From Tragulus kanchil (taxonomy: Eukaryota; Chordata; Mammalia; Artiodactyla; Tragulidae): DNA of 64,000 nucleotides. Of the stretch, positions 1-11,065 are shown piece by piece. The stretch covers positions 203,108,939-203,172,938 of the forward strand of contig JAIOJX010000032.1 in the NCBI GenBank assembly GCA_022376925.1, written 5' to 3'. A model generated the notes under the pieces. The model made no database searches and was not told the DNA's origin. It was given only the letters and a program-made list of their open reading frames with translations. Numbering within the stretch: position 1 is the first letter of the stretch; each line of letters opens with the position of its first letter. Position numbers and translations under genes: made by a program.

Positions 1-1254
1 AAAGAAGGTTCAAACCATCACACGACGGCGCTCACTTCACCTGCTAGTAAGTTTGTGCTCAAAATCCTTCAAGCTAGGCTTCAGCAATAAACGAACTGAG
101 AACTTCCAGAGGTACTAGCTGAATTTAGAAAAGGCAGAGGACCCAGAGGTCAAATTGACAACATTTGTTGGATCATAGAGAAAGCAAGGAAATTCCAGAA
201 AAACATCTATGTCTGTTTCATTGACGATGCTAAAGCCTTTGACTTTGTGGATCACAACAGACTACGGGAAATTCTTAAAGAGATGGGAATACCAGACCAC
301 CTTACCTGCCTCCTGAGAAACCTGTGTGCAGGTCAAGAAGCAACAGTTAGAACCAGACGTGGAACAACGGACTGGTTCCAAACTGGGAAAGGAGTGCATC
401 AAGGCTGTGTGTTGTCACCCTAGTTATTTAACTTCTATGCAGAGTACATCATGAGAAATGTCAGGCTGGATGAATCACAAGCTGGAATTAAGACTGCCAG
501 GAGAAATATCCACAACCTCAGATATGGAGATGATGCCACTCTAATGGCAGAAAGTGAAGAGGAACTAAAGAACCTCTTGATGACAGTGAAAGAGGAGAGT
601 CAAAAAACTGGCTTAAAACTCAACCATTCCAAAAGCTAAGATCATGGCATCAGGTCCCATCACTTCATGGCAAATAGATGGGGTAGAAGTGAAAGCAGTA
701 TCAGATTTTATTTTCTTGGGCAATTCGCTGCAGATGCTGACTGCAGCCAGGGAATTAAAAGACACTATATCCTTGGAAGAAAAGCTACGACAAACCTAGA
801 CAGCATATGGAAAAGCATAGACATCACTTTGTTGACAAAAGTCCACATAGTCATAGCTATGGTTCTTCTAGTAGTTATGTATGGATATGAGAGTCGTACC
901 ATAAAGAAGACTGAGCTCCAAAGAATAAATACTTTTGAACTGGGCTGGAGAAGACTCTTGAGAATCCCTCGGGTTGCAAGGAAATCAAACCAGTCAATCT
1001 TAAAGGCAAAAAACCCTGAGTATTCATTGGAAGGATTGATGCTGAAGCTGAAGCTCCAATCCATTGGCCACATGATGCAAAGAACTGATTTCTTGGAAAA
1101 GATCCTGATGCTGGGAAAGATTGTGGGCAAGAGGAGAAAAGAGGGACAGAGGATGAGATGGTTAGATAGCATCACTGACTCAATGGACATGAGTCTGCAC
1201 AAACTCCGGGAGACAGGGAAGGATAGAGGAACCCGGCGTGCCACACTCCACGGT
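1..1254 (+). mobile_element. BovB (RTE-clade) LINE fragment, reverse transcriptase and C-terminal part
   Basis: BovB is the ruminant non-LTR retrotransposon whose ORF encodes an endonuclease and reverse transcriptase. Here the plus strand encodes the RT palm region followed by the C-terminal region (667 onward). The catalytic YxDD motif is at 523-534, reading YGDD. The element is dead: there is an in-frame TAG at 421-423, a frame change near 631-639, and another frame switch near 720. It is 5' truncated by the window edge. The last 714 bases (541-1254) recur identically at 1631-2344. Family assignment rests on recognition of the characteristic RT and LGRKA/EYSLEGLMLKLKLQ-type segments. Confidence 0.9.
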
Positions 1255-2344
1255 GGGGCAGACCACCTTACGGCAAGGAAATTCCAGAAAAACATCTATG
1301 TCTGCTTTATTGACTATGCTAAAGTCCTTGACTGTGTGGATCACAAGAAACAATGGAAAATTCTTAAAGAGATGGGAATACCAGACCACCATTCCTATCT
1401 CCTGAGAAGCCTGTATGCAGGACAAGAAGTGATAGTTAGAACCAGACGTGGAACAACAGACTGGTTAAAATTGGGAAAGGAGTATGTTAAGGCTGTATGT
1501 TGTCACCCTGCTTTATTTAAACTTCTGTGCAGAATACATGATGTGAAATGCCAGGGTGGATGAATCACAAGCTGGAATTAAGATTGCCAGGAAAAAGATC
1601 AACAAGCTCAGATGAGTAGATGATACCCTTCTAATGGCAGAAAGTGAAGAGGAACTAAAGAACCTCTTGATGACAGTGAAAGAGGAGAGTCAAAAAACTG
1701 GCTTAAAACTCAACCATTCCAAAAGCTAAGATCATGGCATCAGGTCCCATCACTTCATGGCAAATAGATGGGGTAGAAGTGAAAGCAGTATCAGATTTTA
1801 TTTTCTTGGGCAATTCGCTGCAGATGCTGACTGCAGCCAGGGAATTAAAAGACACTATATCCTTGGAAGAAAAGCTACGACAAACCTAGACAGCATATGG
1901 AAAAGCATAGACATCACTTTGTTGACAAAAGTCCACATAGTCATAGCTATGGTTCTTCTAGTAGTTATGTATGGATATGAGAGTCGTACCATAAAGAAGA
2001 CTGAGCTCCAAAGAATAAATACTTTTGAACTGGGCTGGAGAAGACTCTTGAGAATCCCTCGGGTTGCAAGGAAATCAAACCAGTCAATCTTAAAGGCAAA
2101 AAACCCTGAGTATTCATTGGAAGGATTGATGCTGAAGCTGAAGCTCCAATCCATTGGCCACATGATGCAAAGAACTGATTTCTTGGAAAAGATCCTGATG
2201 CTGGGAAAGATTGTGGGCAAGAGGAGAAAAGAGGGACAGAGGATGAGATGGTTAGATAGCATCACTGACTCAATGGACATGAGTCTGCACAAACTCCGGG
2301 AGACAGGGAAGGATAGAGGAACCCGGCGTGCCACACTCCACGGT
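541..2344. repeat. Direct duplication A (541-1254 = 1631-2344, offset 1090)
   Basis: 714 bases are repeated exactly at an offset of 1090. The 376 bases before the second copy correspond to the bases before the first copy but are about 15% diverged. The offset matches the other 15 duplications in the window, so this is probably the same assembly-type event. Here it falls in a LINE, where sequence from another BovB copy may have been mixed in. A real recombination between two BovB copies is the alternative. Confidence 0.85.
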
Positions 2345-2372
2345 GCGGAGCCTACACAGAGACTAAACTGAA
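1255..2372 (+). mobile_element. second BovB LINE fragment, running to the 3' end
   Basis: The segment 1274-1630 is homologous to 184-540 but only about 85% identical, mostly by substitutions, so it derives from a different BovB copy. In it the YxDD tyrosine codon is TGA (1613-1615) and the next codon is GTA, so the catalytic motif is destroyed. From 1631 to 2344 it is identical to 541-1254. It then continues into the usual BovB 3' end, with ACAACAA-type sequence near 2372. The 298-codon frame at 667-1563 reads across the first fragment's C-terminus into this RT piece and is a chimera, not a gene. Confidence 0.85.
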
Positions 2373-3094
2373 CAACAACAAAGGGAGTTTTGAATATTAA
2401 TTGTCTTTGTTTCTAAGACAATGTATTTACTAGTAAGCTTATATAATTTCATTTTTAATAATGACTGTGTTTAACAATCAGCTACACAATTCCTGAAAAT
2501 CTAAGGCTCAGCTATCCTGGGCCAGTTTGAGTTAGTTCTGGCACACCGCTTGGGCTGAGATTTAGACTCAGTCCACCAGGAGTCAGAGCATTCCCTCCTA
2601 AACATTATACTATGCTGCCCCCAAGAAGGGCACGGACGTAGTCAGATCTGCCCTCTTTGATCAGCAGGGCAATAACTGCCATGAAGCCACGCCCCTCCTG
2701 GCCACTGTTACCAGCCTTCTGGCCTCCCTCTGATGTCCCCAGAATTCCGCTTTACCCATATCTGATCTCCCTAGGTGAACCCCACCCACGTGCATCAAGC
2801 ACCTACTCCGTGCCAGCTGCTGCTCTAGGCCATGGGGACAGAGATGAGCTGGAGCTCTGGGGCTCATGATGTAGTGGGGAAAGATAAGCAGATATTCAAA
2901 TCCACCAGGTTACAACCCAGCCAGGGGCATGGATGAGACTGGAACTGCAAAAAGAGAGATTCCTTGCCCCTGGGAAGGATCAGAAATGGCTTCGCCAGGA
3001 GGCGAACACACGAGCAGGGTTGTAAAAGATGAATAGACATTCACCAGGTAGACTAGGCGTTGGGGATACACAACAGTACATATAGGAAAGAGTA
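2373..3094. other. Unique intergenic-type sequence with an L2 fragment
   Basis: No gene is recognised. About 2788-2905 resembles the minus-strand 3' end of LINE-2 (AGCACCTACT followed by a GTGCCAG-type stretch and a 'tagtgggga' tail). The rest is ordinary single-copy sequence with no motif I can name. Confidence 0.5.
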
Positions 3095-3298
3095 GTGTCT
3101 ACGTGCTTAGTCACTCAGTTGTGTCCGACTCTTTGCCACCGCATGGACCATAGTCCGCCAGGCTCCCCTGTCCATGGAATTCTCCAGATAAGAATACTGG
3201 AATGGGTTGCCATGCCCTCCTCCAGGAGATCTTCCCAACCCAGGGATCAAGCCCAGGTCTCCCACACTGCATGCGGGGAGCAACCAGGGAAGCCCAGG
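3095..3298 (-). mobile_element. Bov-tA-type SINE
   Basis: This is the reverse complement of the ruminant tRNA-derived SINE with BovB-like tail. The tail is seen at 3108-3135 (gtgtccgactctttgc), the body 'agaatactggaatgg' near 3190, and the tRNA-like head near 3235-3290. Short open frames over it are repeat-derived. Confidence 0.9.
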
Positions 3299-3329
3299 AA
3301 AAAAATAGAGCTGAGGTGTGCATTTAGGT

Positions 3330-3600
3330 AGAAGTCAGCCATTAAAAAAATGAATGAAATGTTGCCATTTACAGTAACATAAATGGACCTAGAGATTGTT
3401 ACTAAATGAAGCCAAGTCAGAGAAAGACAAACAGCATATGTTATCACTTACATGTGAAATCTATAAACTATGACACAAATGAACTTATTTACAAAACAGA
3501 AACAAACTGACAGACATGGGAAACAAACTTACAATTACCAAAGGGGAAATGGTGGAGGGAGGGGTGGAAACAAATGAAAAAAGAAATAAAAAATAGACAG
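3330..3600 (+). mobile_element. L1 3'-UTR fragment
   Basis: The series 'agccattaaaaaa', 'atggacctagagattgt', 'agtcagagaaagacaaa' and 'aaatggtggaggga' is the usual order in ruminant LINE-1 3' regions. It is degraded and 5' truncated. Confidence 0.75.
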
Positions 3601-3877
3601 ATGTTGAGGAGAGGACTGTACAAAGAAGTGAAGGTGGAAGAAGACCTGAAAACACTCCCTGTTTCCTGGCTGGGGCTCTCTGCAGCAAGGGAGGGCGAGA
3701 CAAGGAAGACTCAGGGAGAAGCGATTTGGAGGCCGATGCTGTAATTCTGTTTTGCATGTGCTGGCGTGAGGTCTGCCCAGGAGCCCAAGCTGGACACAGA
3801 AGATTCAGACTTAGGAGTTACTGGAGAGACTGGTGATGAGAGACTGGGGGAGGGCATGAGACGGGAAAAAAACACAG

Positions 3878-4168
3878 GGTTTTTTAAAAAAAATTTTTTT
3901 AATTTTGGCCTCTTTTTATTGATTATTTATTTATTTATTTACTTTCATCCATCTTTATTCTTTGGCACGTGTGAGCCTCCCATTGGAGTGGCCTCTCTTG
4001 TTGCAGAGCACCGGCTCTGGGCGCATGCGCTCCAGAGCGCTGGGTCGTCATTGGACACACCGGTCCAGCCGCTCCAGGCACGTGGGATCTTCCCAAGCCA
4101 GGAATTGAACCGGCGCCCCTTGCACTGCAAAGGTGCACTCTTTACCCCTGAACCACCAGTGAAGCCCC
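3878..4168 (-). mobile_element. CHR-type (tRNA-Glu-derived) SINE with target-site duplication
   Basis: Inverted copy: T-rich tail at about 3880-3950, body with 'tgcgctccagagcgc', and tRNA-like head ending 'ccaccagtgaagcccc' at 4166. Flanking 'aaaacacag' at 3869-3877 and 4169-4177 is the target-site duplication. Confidence 0.85.
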
Positions 4169-4177
4169 AAAACACAG

Positions 4178-4554
4178 CTTTAGCATAGGTTGATGGCAGT
4201 CTCAGAGGGAGGCAGGAAGGGGCCATCTCTGGAGGGGGGCCGTGGGCCCTTGAGGATGAGGTCAGGAAAACCTTTCTCCAGCTTTCCTTTCTGCCCATGA
4301 CACGGGCTGAGGAGGGAACAGGGCCCAACTCACTGTAGGCTGCCTGCCTCTGCCCTTTTAGGAACAAGACATGGGGTCCAACTTTCCTCTTCTACCTCCT
4401 CTCCAAACTTTACCAACGTGTCCAACCCCCCACAGCTAAGAAATGGTGGTCTGAAAGCTGGAGTTAGAAAGCGGCCATTCTGAAGCCAGTAAAGGACATG
4501 TAACACAGGTGACAGCAGCTGGACTGCAGGCACACAGCCAGGCCCTGAGCAAAC
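4178..4554. other. Unique sequence, nothing recognised
   Basis: Single-copy sequence between a SINE and a MIR. Open frames on either strand show no domain or compositional support. Confidence 0.5.
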
Positions 4555-4795
4555 CCCAGCCTTATCATCTGGGTGACCTTGGGCAAGTGACCTAGCATCT
4601 CTGTACCTCAGTTTCCTCACCTGTGAAATGGGGGAGGTAATACGCCCTAGTTCCTACTGTCTTACTAACCCCAATAGGGTTATTGTGAGGAAGCAGTGGG
4701 TCAACACACGAAATGTTCTTAGGACAAAACCTGGTAACCACTAAGAGCTCAGTAAATGTTAACAACAGCTACTATTACTCATATTACAATTGTCT
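4555..4795 (+). repeat. MIR SINE
   Basis: The ordered MIR landmarks are present: 'gggtgaccttgggcaagt', 'ctcagtttcctcacctgt', 'gaaatgggggaggtaata', 'agggttattgtgaggaag' and 'ctcagtaaatgtt'. This is an ancient mammalian SINE. Confidence 0.85.
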
Positions 4796-4797
4796 AC

Positions 4798-7047
4798 CTC
4801 TGGCCCTGCAGTTTATTTTCTGCTTTCTCCCCTTCCCTAAAACTCTTCTTCCAGAAAACCCTAAAATGATCCCCAGGGAGTTCCTCACTTGGAGAAGTCG
4901 AATTTGAAATCTTGAAGAAGAGGATTTGAACACAAGTGTCAAATTAGTGCTGGACACAGCGCTGGCTGTGGCGGTTCTGCACACCCAGCCAGCAGCCGGA
5001 GGGCTCTCCTCAGGCTGAGTGAGGCCTGAGCACCGCCCAGCCCGGCTGGAGGTCGCAGCAAGCCACGGTGGCAGAGAGCGACCAGCCATGTGTCTGTGTG
5101 CATAGGGGCCGGGCATTGGCCGACCACACCAGGAGGTAACTACAGTGCTCCAAAGCCAGAGCTCCTTCCTGAAGCCAGGGTTCTGCGCCCACTCCTTCAG
5201 GACCCTGCGTTTCTACAGGTTCACCTCTTGGGATTCTTCACCTTCCTTCGCTGCCTCAGAAGGCCCTGTAGGACAGTCACCCATGAGGTGCAGTGCCATT
5301 GATGGCCTGCAGGGGGCTCTAGAGCTCTTCCATTTCCCATTCTCTAGGCGGTGAGGGTACCACGCTTAAAACAATGGTTGTGTTTACCCGGCCGAATGTG
5401 CGGGAGGTAAGAGAGGAAGAGCTGGGTCCCTTGGTCCCCCGTCCCCCGTTGGTGTGCCCCAGTTCACCCATGCCCTCAACTGACTGCATCAGGTTCATCC
5501 CCTTGTCCTTCTTACTTTACCACCTAATGCTGATGTGGGCTCTCTGCCCTAGGTCCTCCTAGAGGATGCTGCCAAAGGGGCAGCCTCCTGTACTTGTATG
5601 AGAAGGCAGGGAGAGGTTGCTGCTTTGGCCTCCAAGGTGCGCCAAGTGTGGCTTCCAGTTGCTGGGGTGTCAGGTTCTAGTAAGCCAGTCCCCCAATCTG
5701 CTTGTCAAAGAAACACCACGAAGAGGCTGGTTCCCTAAAAGACTCAGCTTATTCTGTTCCTCCCTAAGGCAACACTCAGTAATGCTGGGTGCCATGCTAG
5801 CAGACCTTGTTTTGCAGATCTGAGTACTTTATTGTGACTCCATCAATATATCTGAATGACCAAAATCACTTGTACCTACTAACTTCTTGAGGACATGACC
5901 AACTGCAACACTCAAGAAAACCCACTACATCAATTTTTTCTCTGGCCCTGCAGTTTATTTTCTGCTTTCTCCCCTTCCCTAAAACTCTTCTTCCAGAAAA
6001 CCCTAAAATGATCCCCAGGGAGTTCCTCACTTGGAGAAGTCGAATTTGAAATCTTGAAGAAGAGGATTTGAACACAAGTGTCAAATTAGTGCTGGACACA
6101 GCGCTGGCTGTGGCGGTTCTGCACACCCAGCCAGCAGCCGGAGGGCTCTCCTCAGGCTGAGTGAGGCCTGAGCACCGCCCAGCCCGGCTGGAGGTCGCAG
6201 CAAGCCACGGTGGCAGAGAGCGACCAGCCATGTGTCTGTGTGCATAGGGGCCGGGCATTGGCCGACCACACCAGGAGGTAACTACAGTGCTCCAAAGCCA
6301 GAGCTCCTTCCTGAAGCCAGGGTTCTGCGCCCACTCCTTCAGGACCCTGCGTTTCTACAGGTTCACCTCTTGGGATTCTTCACCTTCCTTCGCTGCCTCA
6401 GAAGGCCCTGTAGGACAGTCACCCATGAGGTGCAGTGCCATTGATGGCCTGCAGGGGGCTCTAGAGCTCTTCCATTTCCCATTCTCTAGGCGGTGAGGGT
6501 ACCACGCTTAAAACAATGGTTGTGTTTACCCGGCCGAATGTGCGGGAGGTAAGAGAGGAAGAGCTGGGTCCCTTGGTCCCCCGTCCCCCGTTGGTGTGCC
6601 CCAGTTCACCCATGCCCTCAACTGACTGCATCAGGTTCATCCCCTTGTCCTTCTTACTTTACCACCTAATGCTGATTTGGGCTCTCTGCCCTAGGTCCTC
6701 CTAGAGGATGCTGCCAAAGGGGCAGCCTCCTGTACTTGTATGAGAAGGCAGGGAGAGGTTGCTGCTTTGGCCGCCAAGGTGCGCCAAGTGTCGCTTCCAG
6801 TTGCTGGGGTGTCAGGTTCTAGTAAGCCAGTCCCCCAATCTGCTTGTCAAAGAAACACCACGAAGAGGCTGGTTCCCTAAAAGACTCAGCTTATTCTGTT
6901 CCTCCCTAAGGCAACACTCAGTAATGCTGGGTGCCATGCTAGCAGACCTTGTTTTGCAGATCTGAGTACTTTATTGTGACTCCATCAATATATCTGAATG
7001 ACCAAAATCACTTGTACCTACTAACTTCTTAAGGACATGACCAACTG
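4798..7047. repeat. Direct duplication B (4798-5905 = 5940-7047, offset 1142)
   Basis: Copies of about 1108 bases differ at only a few positions (e.g. 'gatgtggg' at 5530 vs 'gatttggg', 'ggcctcc' vs 'ggccgcc'). The 34-base filler at 5906-5939 resembles, with many deletions, sequence just beyond the second copy (shared 'ccactacat' near 7109). The unit is otherwise unique DNA. Its short frames appear twice for this reason and are not genes. Confidence 0.95.
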
Positions 7048-7203
7048 AACAAGTTAATCCTGGAAAAAAGTGAAAGAGAGTCATTTAAAAAACAATCTGA
7101 AAAAAAAACCACTACATATCATCACTCTTTGTAGTTTTTCAAAAGTAGAAAAAAATAAGGGAAATGTGTTTCTTAATCAGATCAATTTAAGAAAAACACT
7201 CAT

Positions 7204-7327
7204 GGGTAGGGTTGTCAGATTTAGCAAGTATCACATAGGACATACTTATACTAAAAAATATATTTGCTGTTTCTCTGAAATACAAATGCAACTGAGTGTC
7301 CTGTATTTTACTGGGCAACTCTACCCA
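7204..7327. mobile_element. Short palindromic DNA-transposon fossil (MITE-like)
   Basis: The ends 'gggtagggttgtcaga' (7204-7219) and the reverse complement of 'ctgggcaactctaccc' (7312-7327) match at about 13 of 16 bases. The interior is AT-rich with a partially self-complementary 'cttatactaaaaaata' motif. I recognise the type (old mammalian non-autonomous DNA element) but not the family. Confidence 0.55.
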
Positions 7328-7574
7328 CAGTCCAAGAATAGAGGGATTCATTCAAGGAACTATTCTATTCATCACCTCTGTCCCGAGTCGTAATTCCTTC
7401 TGTAGTTTCCTTCTGTTACATACGGAAACCCAAACCACACTGATCGCATTAAACAAAATAATCAGTTCAGGCACCCCAATCTCACTGCTGAGTAGGAAGG
7501 ACTCTCATTGTGAGGTTATAGCAAAGGAATGAAAAGTAACTTCCAATAGATAACATCAAAAAATTAATAAGAAC

Positions 7575-7672
7575 ATCAGACATTGAATGTACACCCACTA
7601 TGTGCCTGACACTTGTGAATTACCTCTGTTTAATCTTCACAGTCACCCTGTGAGGTAGACAGTGTTCTGGAA
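7575..7672 (-). repeat. MIR fragment
   Basis: 'cactatgtgcctgacact', 'taatcttcacagtcaccc' and 'tgtgaggtagacagt' are in the minus-strand MIR order. Confidence 0.7.
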
Positions 7673-8713
7673 ACTAAAGAAGGGTATCTACAAGTCTAAT
7701 TTCTGTACTTCTTGCAAAGGTATGTAAATTTCTGGTCAATTACTTCCCCGGGAAAGGAAGGGGAGGGAAACTCAGAGGCAGACTCCACTCCATCAACAAA
7801 CGGGCTTATTCATAATGCAATGCCAGGTCTGTCGCTATTTGATGATGTCCCTCTGACACGGGAAGCTGTCTTAATTTCAGTGAATTATCACTGGTCTGTA
7901 TGGGGTTGTTGGGGAGAATTGGGTGGGAAACCCATAACAATCTTCAGTACTTTGGCCTTACAACTGAGGAAGATGTGGTACTCTTCAGGATAATAAACAG
8001 CTCATTTGCTGTGAATAAAGGCACGCTGAACACTGACACGCAGATTCCAAATGTTCCCTGTAAGAAAAAACACCCTTTCTCCTAATCCTTCTTAAACTCA
8101 ACAAGACTGATTGGTTTTTATTATTCATGAATTAATTTTTTACTCCGGGTCCAACAAGGGAATTGAAGCTATCATGTTTCTCACCGATTGAGGGAGGGGA
8201 AGCAGATCTCAGCCTGAGCAGCACAGCCAGATTCTTGCTGGGATTCCTTGTGGGGTAGGATGTTTCCTTTGTTAAATCAGATAATAATCAATTAATAACC
8301 CAAAGCTTTGAGCTGTTGGATATTTTGGGGGGGGGGTGGAAATTGAGTAAGAATATGAGTAAGAATATAGAAGTAGAAAAAAAATACAGTCATGGGACCT
8401 TGATGTTTTAGGTGGCTCCTATTATGTTAGGCTGATATATTGGGCTGGTGTTGAGACTGTCTCCTATTTCCAAGGCACACATACAAAAAACAGCGGGCAG
8501 GGATGAGAGAGGAAATAACAAAGGCCAAGCCAATTTAAAAGTTATGCACAGATAAGCAGTCTGCAGGTGAGCAAGTCCAGGTCCCGACATTACCATGAAA
8601 AAGTCACAAAAGGGGTCACGGGGATCCAGAGGGGTCGGCTTCCTGGCACCGTCCCTCTAATCTTTGCATCCAGAGAGCAGGTCAAGGCAGGAACAGAGAC
8701 AGAAGCCCCGAGA

Positions 8714-11065
8714 GAGGCTGAATGCCTGAGAAGGTGATCAAGGGTAGCAAGGTGACTTTGCCTCTCCACCCAGCTCTTTTCCCAGCTCTTCACCTGTGCC
8801 GAGTCATAACCCCCTTGTGCCCTGTGCCCCTTTGGTCTGCAAACGTCTCCTGAGATCGCAGCCAGAGGCACCAAGGAACACTTGGGGCATGCAGAGGCAG
8901 AGCAAGGAAGGCGTGGGTCTCAGGCGCTCGTGACAGGAGGGTCAGATCTGCATCCTTTACAAGAAACATTTCTGCCTTCCCCTTTTCAAAGGCAGCACAC
9001 CCAGCGTTGCTCAAGGGGGCCGTGTGTGTCGAACACCGTATTCTCCTTTACCTGTCTGTTCACATTTCAGACACCAGGCATTTTCTTTGCTCCTGAATGA
9101 ATTCAGACACACAACCTGAAACCTTGGCATGTTATGTTTGCAGAAAAACATTTATGTTTGGAGGCAAGACAAGCAACCCTCAACCATACTATGAGGCAAC
9201 TGGTTACTATGAGACGTGCTTGGCACTTTTGGGGAAGAAAAAGCTGCAAGCCGTTGTTACTGGTATGATTATTACAACCATCACATTCTTGCTATTATTT
9301 CTGTGAAAGCGGTGTTCTTTCTGCCAAAGCTTATTAGCCTGACTGCTTAGGTAGACAATGTCAACACACCCAAGGGACAAATGACAAAAAGGGAGGCTAA
9401 AGGAAAAGGATAAATACTGCACTCGGCATGCGGGCTGAAGAGATGGCTTACCATCAAAAGGGAATGTTTTTTGCCGATCGATTAGGACGGCAAAAACAAA
9501 AGCATACGCCAGTTCATTCACTTGCATCACCGGGATCCCAAACGAGAGCTCAGAAGTGCTAGGAAGTGACACGAGAGAGGGAGAAACTGGCCTCAAATCA
9601 AGTTTGGGGCATCCTGACACCCTCTGGTACCTCCTCAGGTAACAGACGACCAGCCTGGAACGCACTTTAAACAAGAGGTTTTTACCCTCTTGGCTGTCCC
9701 CACCAAACGCAACCAGTGGGTCAGGGTCTTGGCGGCTGAATCTGAGTGAGGTAGCCTCTAACAGTCATTCTGCTTTAGGACGTCTCTTGACTGACTGTGC
9801 CCAGCACCTCAAAACAGCTCCAGCAGACCCACGCACTCTCACACACACACCTGCACTCATGTTCAGGTAGACACACACCCTACACTCCTGAGGCTGAATG
9901 CCTGAGAAGGTGATCAAGGGTAGCAAGGTGACTTTGCCTCTCCACCCAGTTCTTTTCCCAGCTCTTCACCTGTGCCGAGTCATAACCCCCTTGTGCCCTG
10001 TGCCCCTTTGGTCTGCAAACGTCTCCTGAGATCGCAGCCAGAGGCACCAAGGAACACTTGGGGCATGCAGAGGCAGAGCAAGGAAGGCGTGGGTCTCAGG
10101 CGCTCGTGACAGGAGGGTCAGATCTGCATCCTTTACAAGAAACATTTCTGCCTTCCCCTTTTCAAAGGCAGCACACCCAGCGTTGCTCAAGGGGGCCGTG
10201 TGTGTCGAACACCGTATTCTCCTTTACCTGTCTGTTCACATTTCAGACACCAGGCATTTTCTTTGCTCCTGAATGAATTCAGACACACAACCTGAAACCT
10301 TGGCATGTTATGTTTGCAGAAAAACATTTATGTTTGGAGGCAAGACAAGCAACCCTCAACCATACTATGAGGCAACTGGTTACTATGAGACGTGCTTGGC
10401 ACTTTTGGGGAAGAAAAAGCTGCAAGCCGTTGTTACTGGTATAATTATTACAACCGTCACATTCTTGCTATTATTTCTGTGAAAGCGGTGTTCTTTCTGC
10501 CAAAGCTTATTAGCCTGACTGCTTAGGTAGACAATGTCAACACACCCAAGGGACAAATGACAAAAAGGGAGGCTAAAGGAAAAGGATAAATACTGCACTC
10601 GGCATGCGGGCTGAAGAGATGGCTTACCATCAAAAGGGAATGTTTTTTGCCGATCGATTAGGACGGCAAAAACAAAAGCATACGCCAGTTCATTCACTTG
10701 CATCACCGGGATCCCAAACGAGAGCTCAGAAGTGCTAGGAAGTGACACGAGAGAGGGAGAAACTGGCCTCAAATCAAGTTTGGGGCATCCTGACACCCTC
10801 TGGTACCTCCTCAGGTAACAGACGACCAGCCTGGAACGCACTTTAAACAAGAGGTTTTTACCCTCTTGGCTGTCCCCACCAAACGCAACCAGTGGGTCAG
10901 GGTCTTGGCGGCTGAATCTGAGTGAGGTAGCCTCTAACAGTCATTCTGCTTTAGGACGTCTCTTGACTGACTGTGCCCAGCACCTCAAAACAGCTCCAGC
11001 AGACCCACGCACTCTCACACACACACCTGCACTCATGTTCAGGTAGACACACACCCTACACTCCT
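8714..11065. repeat. Direct duplication C (8714-9889 = 9890-11065, period 1176)
   Basis: A perfect head-to-tail pair with no filler. Few differences are seen, for example 'cccagctctttt' vs 'cccagttctttt', and two single-base changes near 9265/10441 and 9281/10457. Both copies contain a 69-codon frame (9097-9306 and 10273-10482) with a hydrophobic C-terminus. I do not recognise it, and both differences inside it change the amino acid, so it gives no sign of coding constraint. Confidence 0.95.

Larger units (their letters stand above)
7048..8713. other. Unique AT-rich intergenic sequence
   Basis: No gene is recognised. It holds a palindromic DNA-transposon-like element at 7204-7327, a MIR at 7575-7672, and a 9-10-base G run near 8330. 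Open frames of 60-107 codons lack any family resemblance. Confidence 0.5.

Noticed and set aside
667..1563. 298-codon frame as a gene
   Set aside because: A chimera of two decayed BovB fragments. The RT catalytic motif is not in this frame.
5303..5320. CTCF-like 'cctgcagggggctc'
   Set aside because: Matches only 12 of 14 core positions, weaker than the pair at 52377/52755.
9097..10482. 69-codon frame with hydrophobic C-terminus, present twice
   Set aside because: It is present twice only because block C is duplicated. The two differences inside it are both amino-acid changing, and no homologue is recognised.
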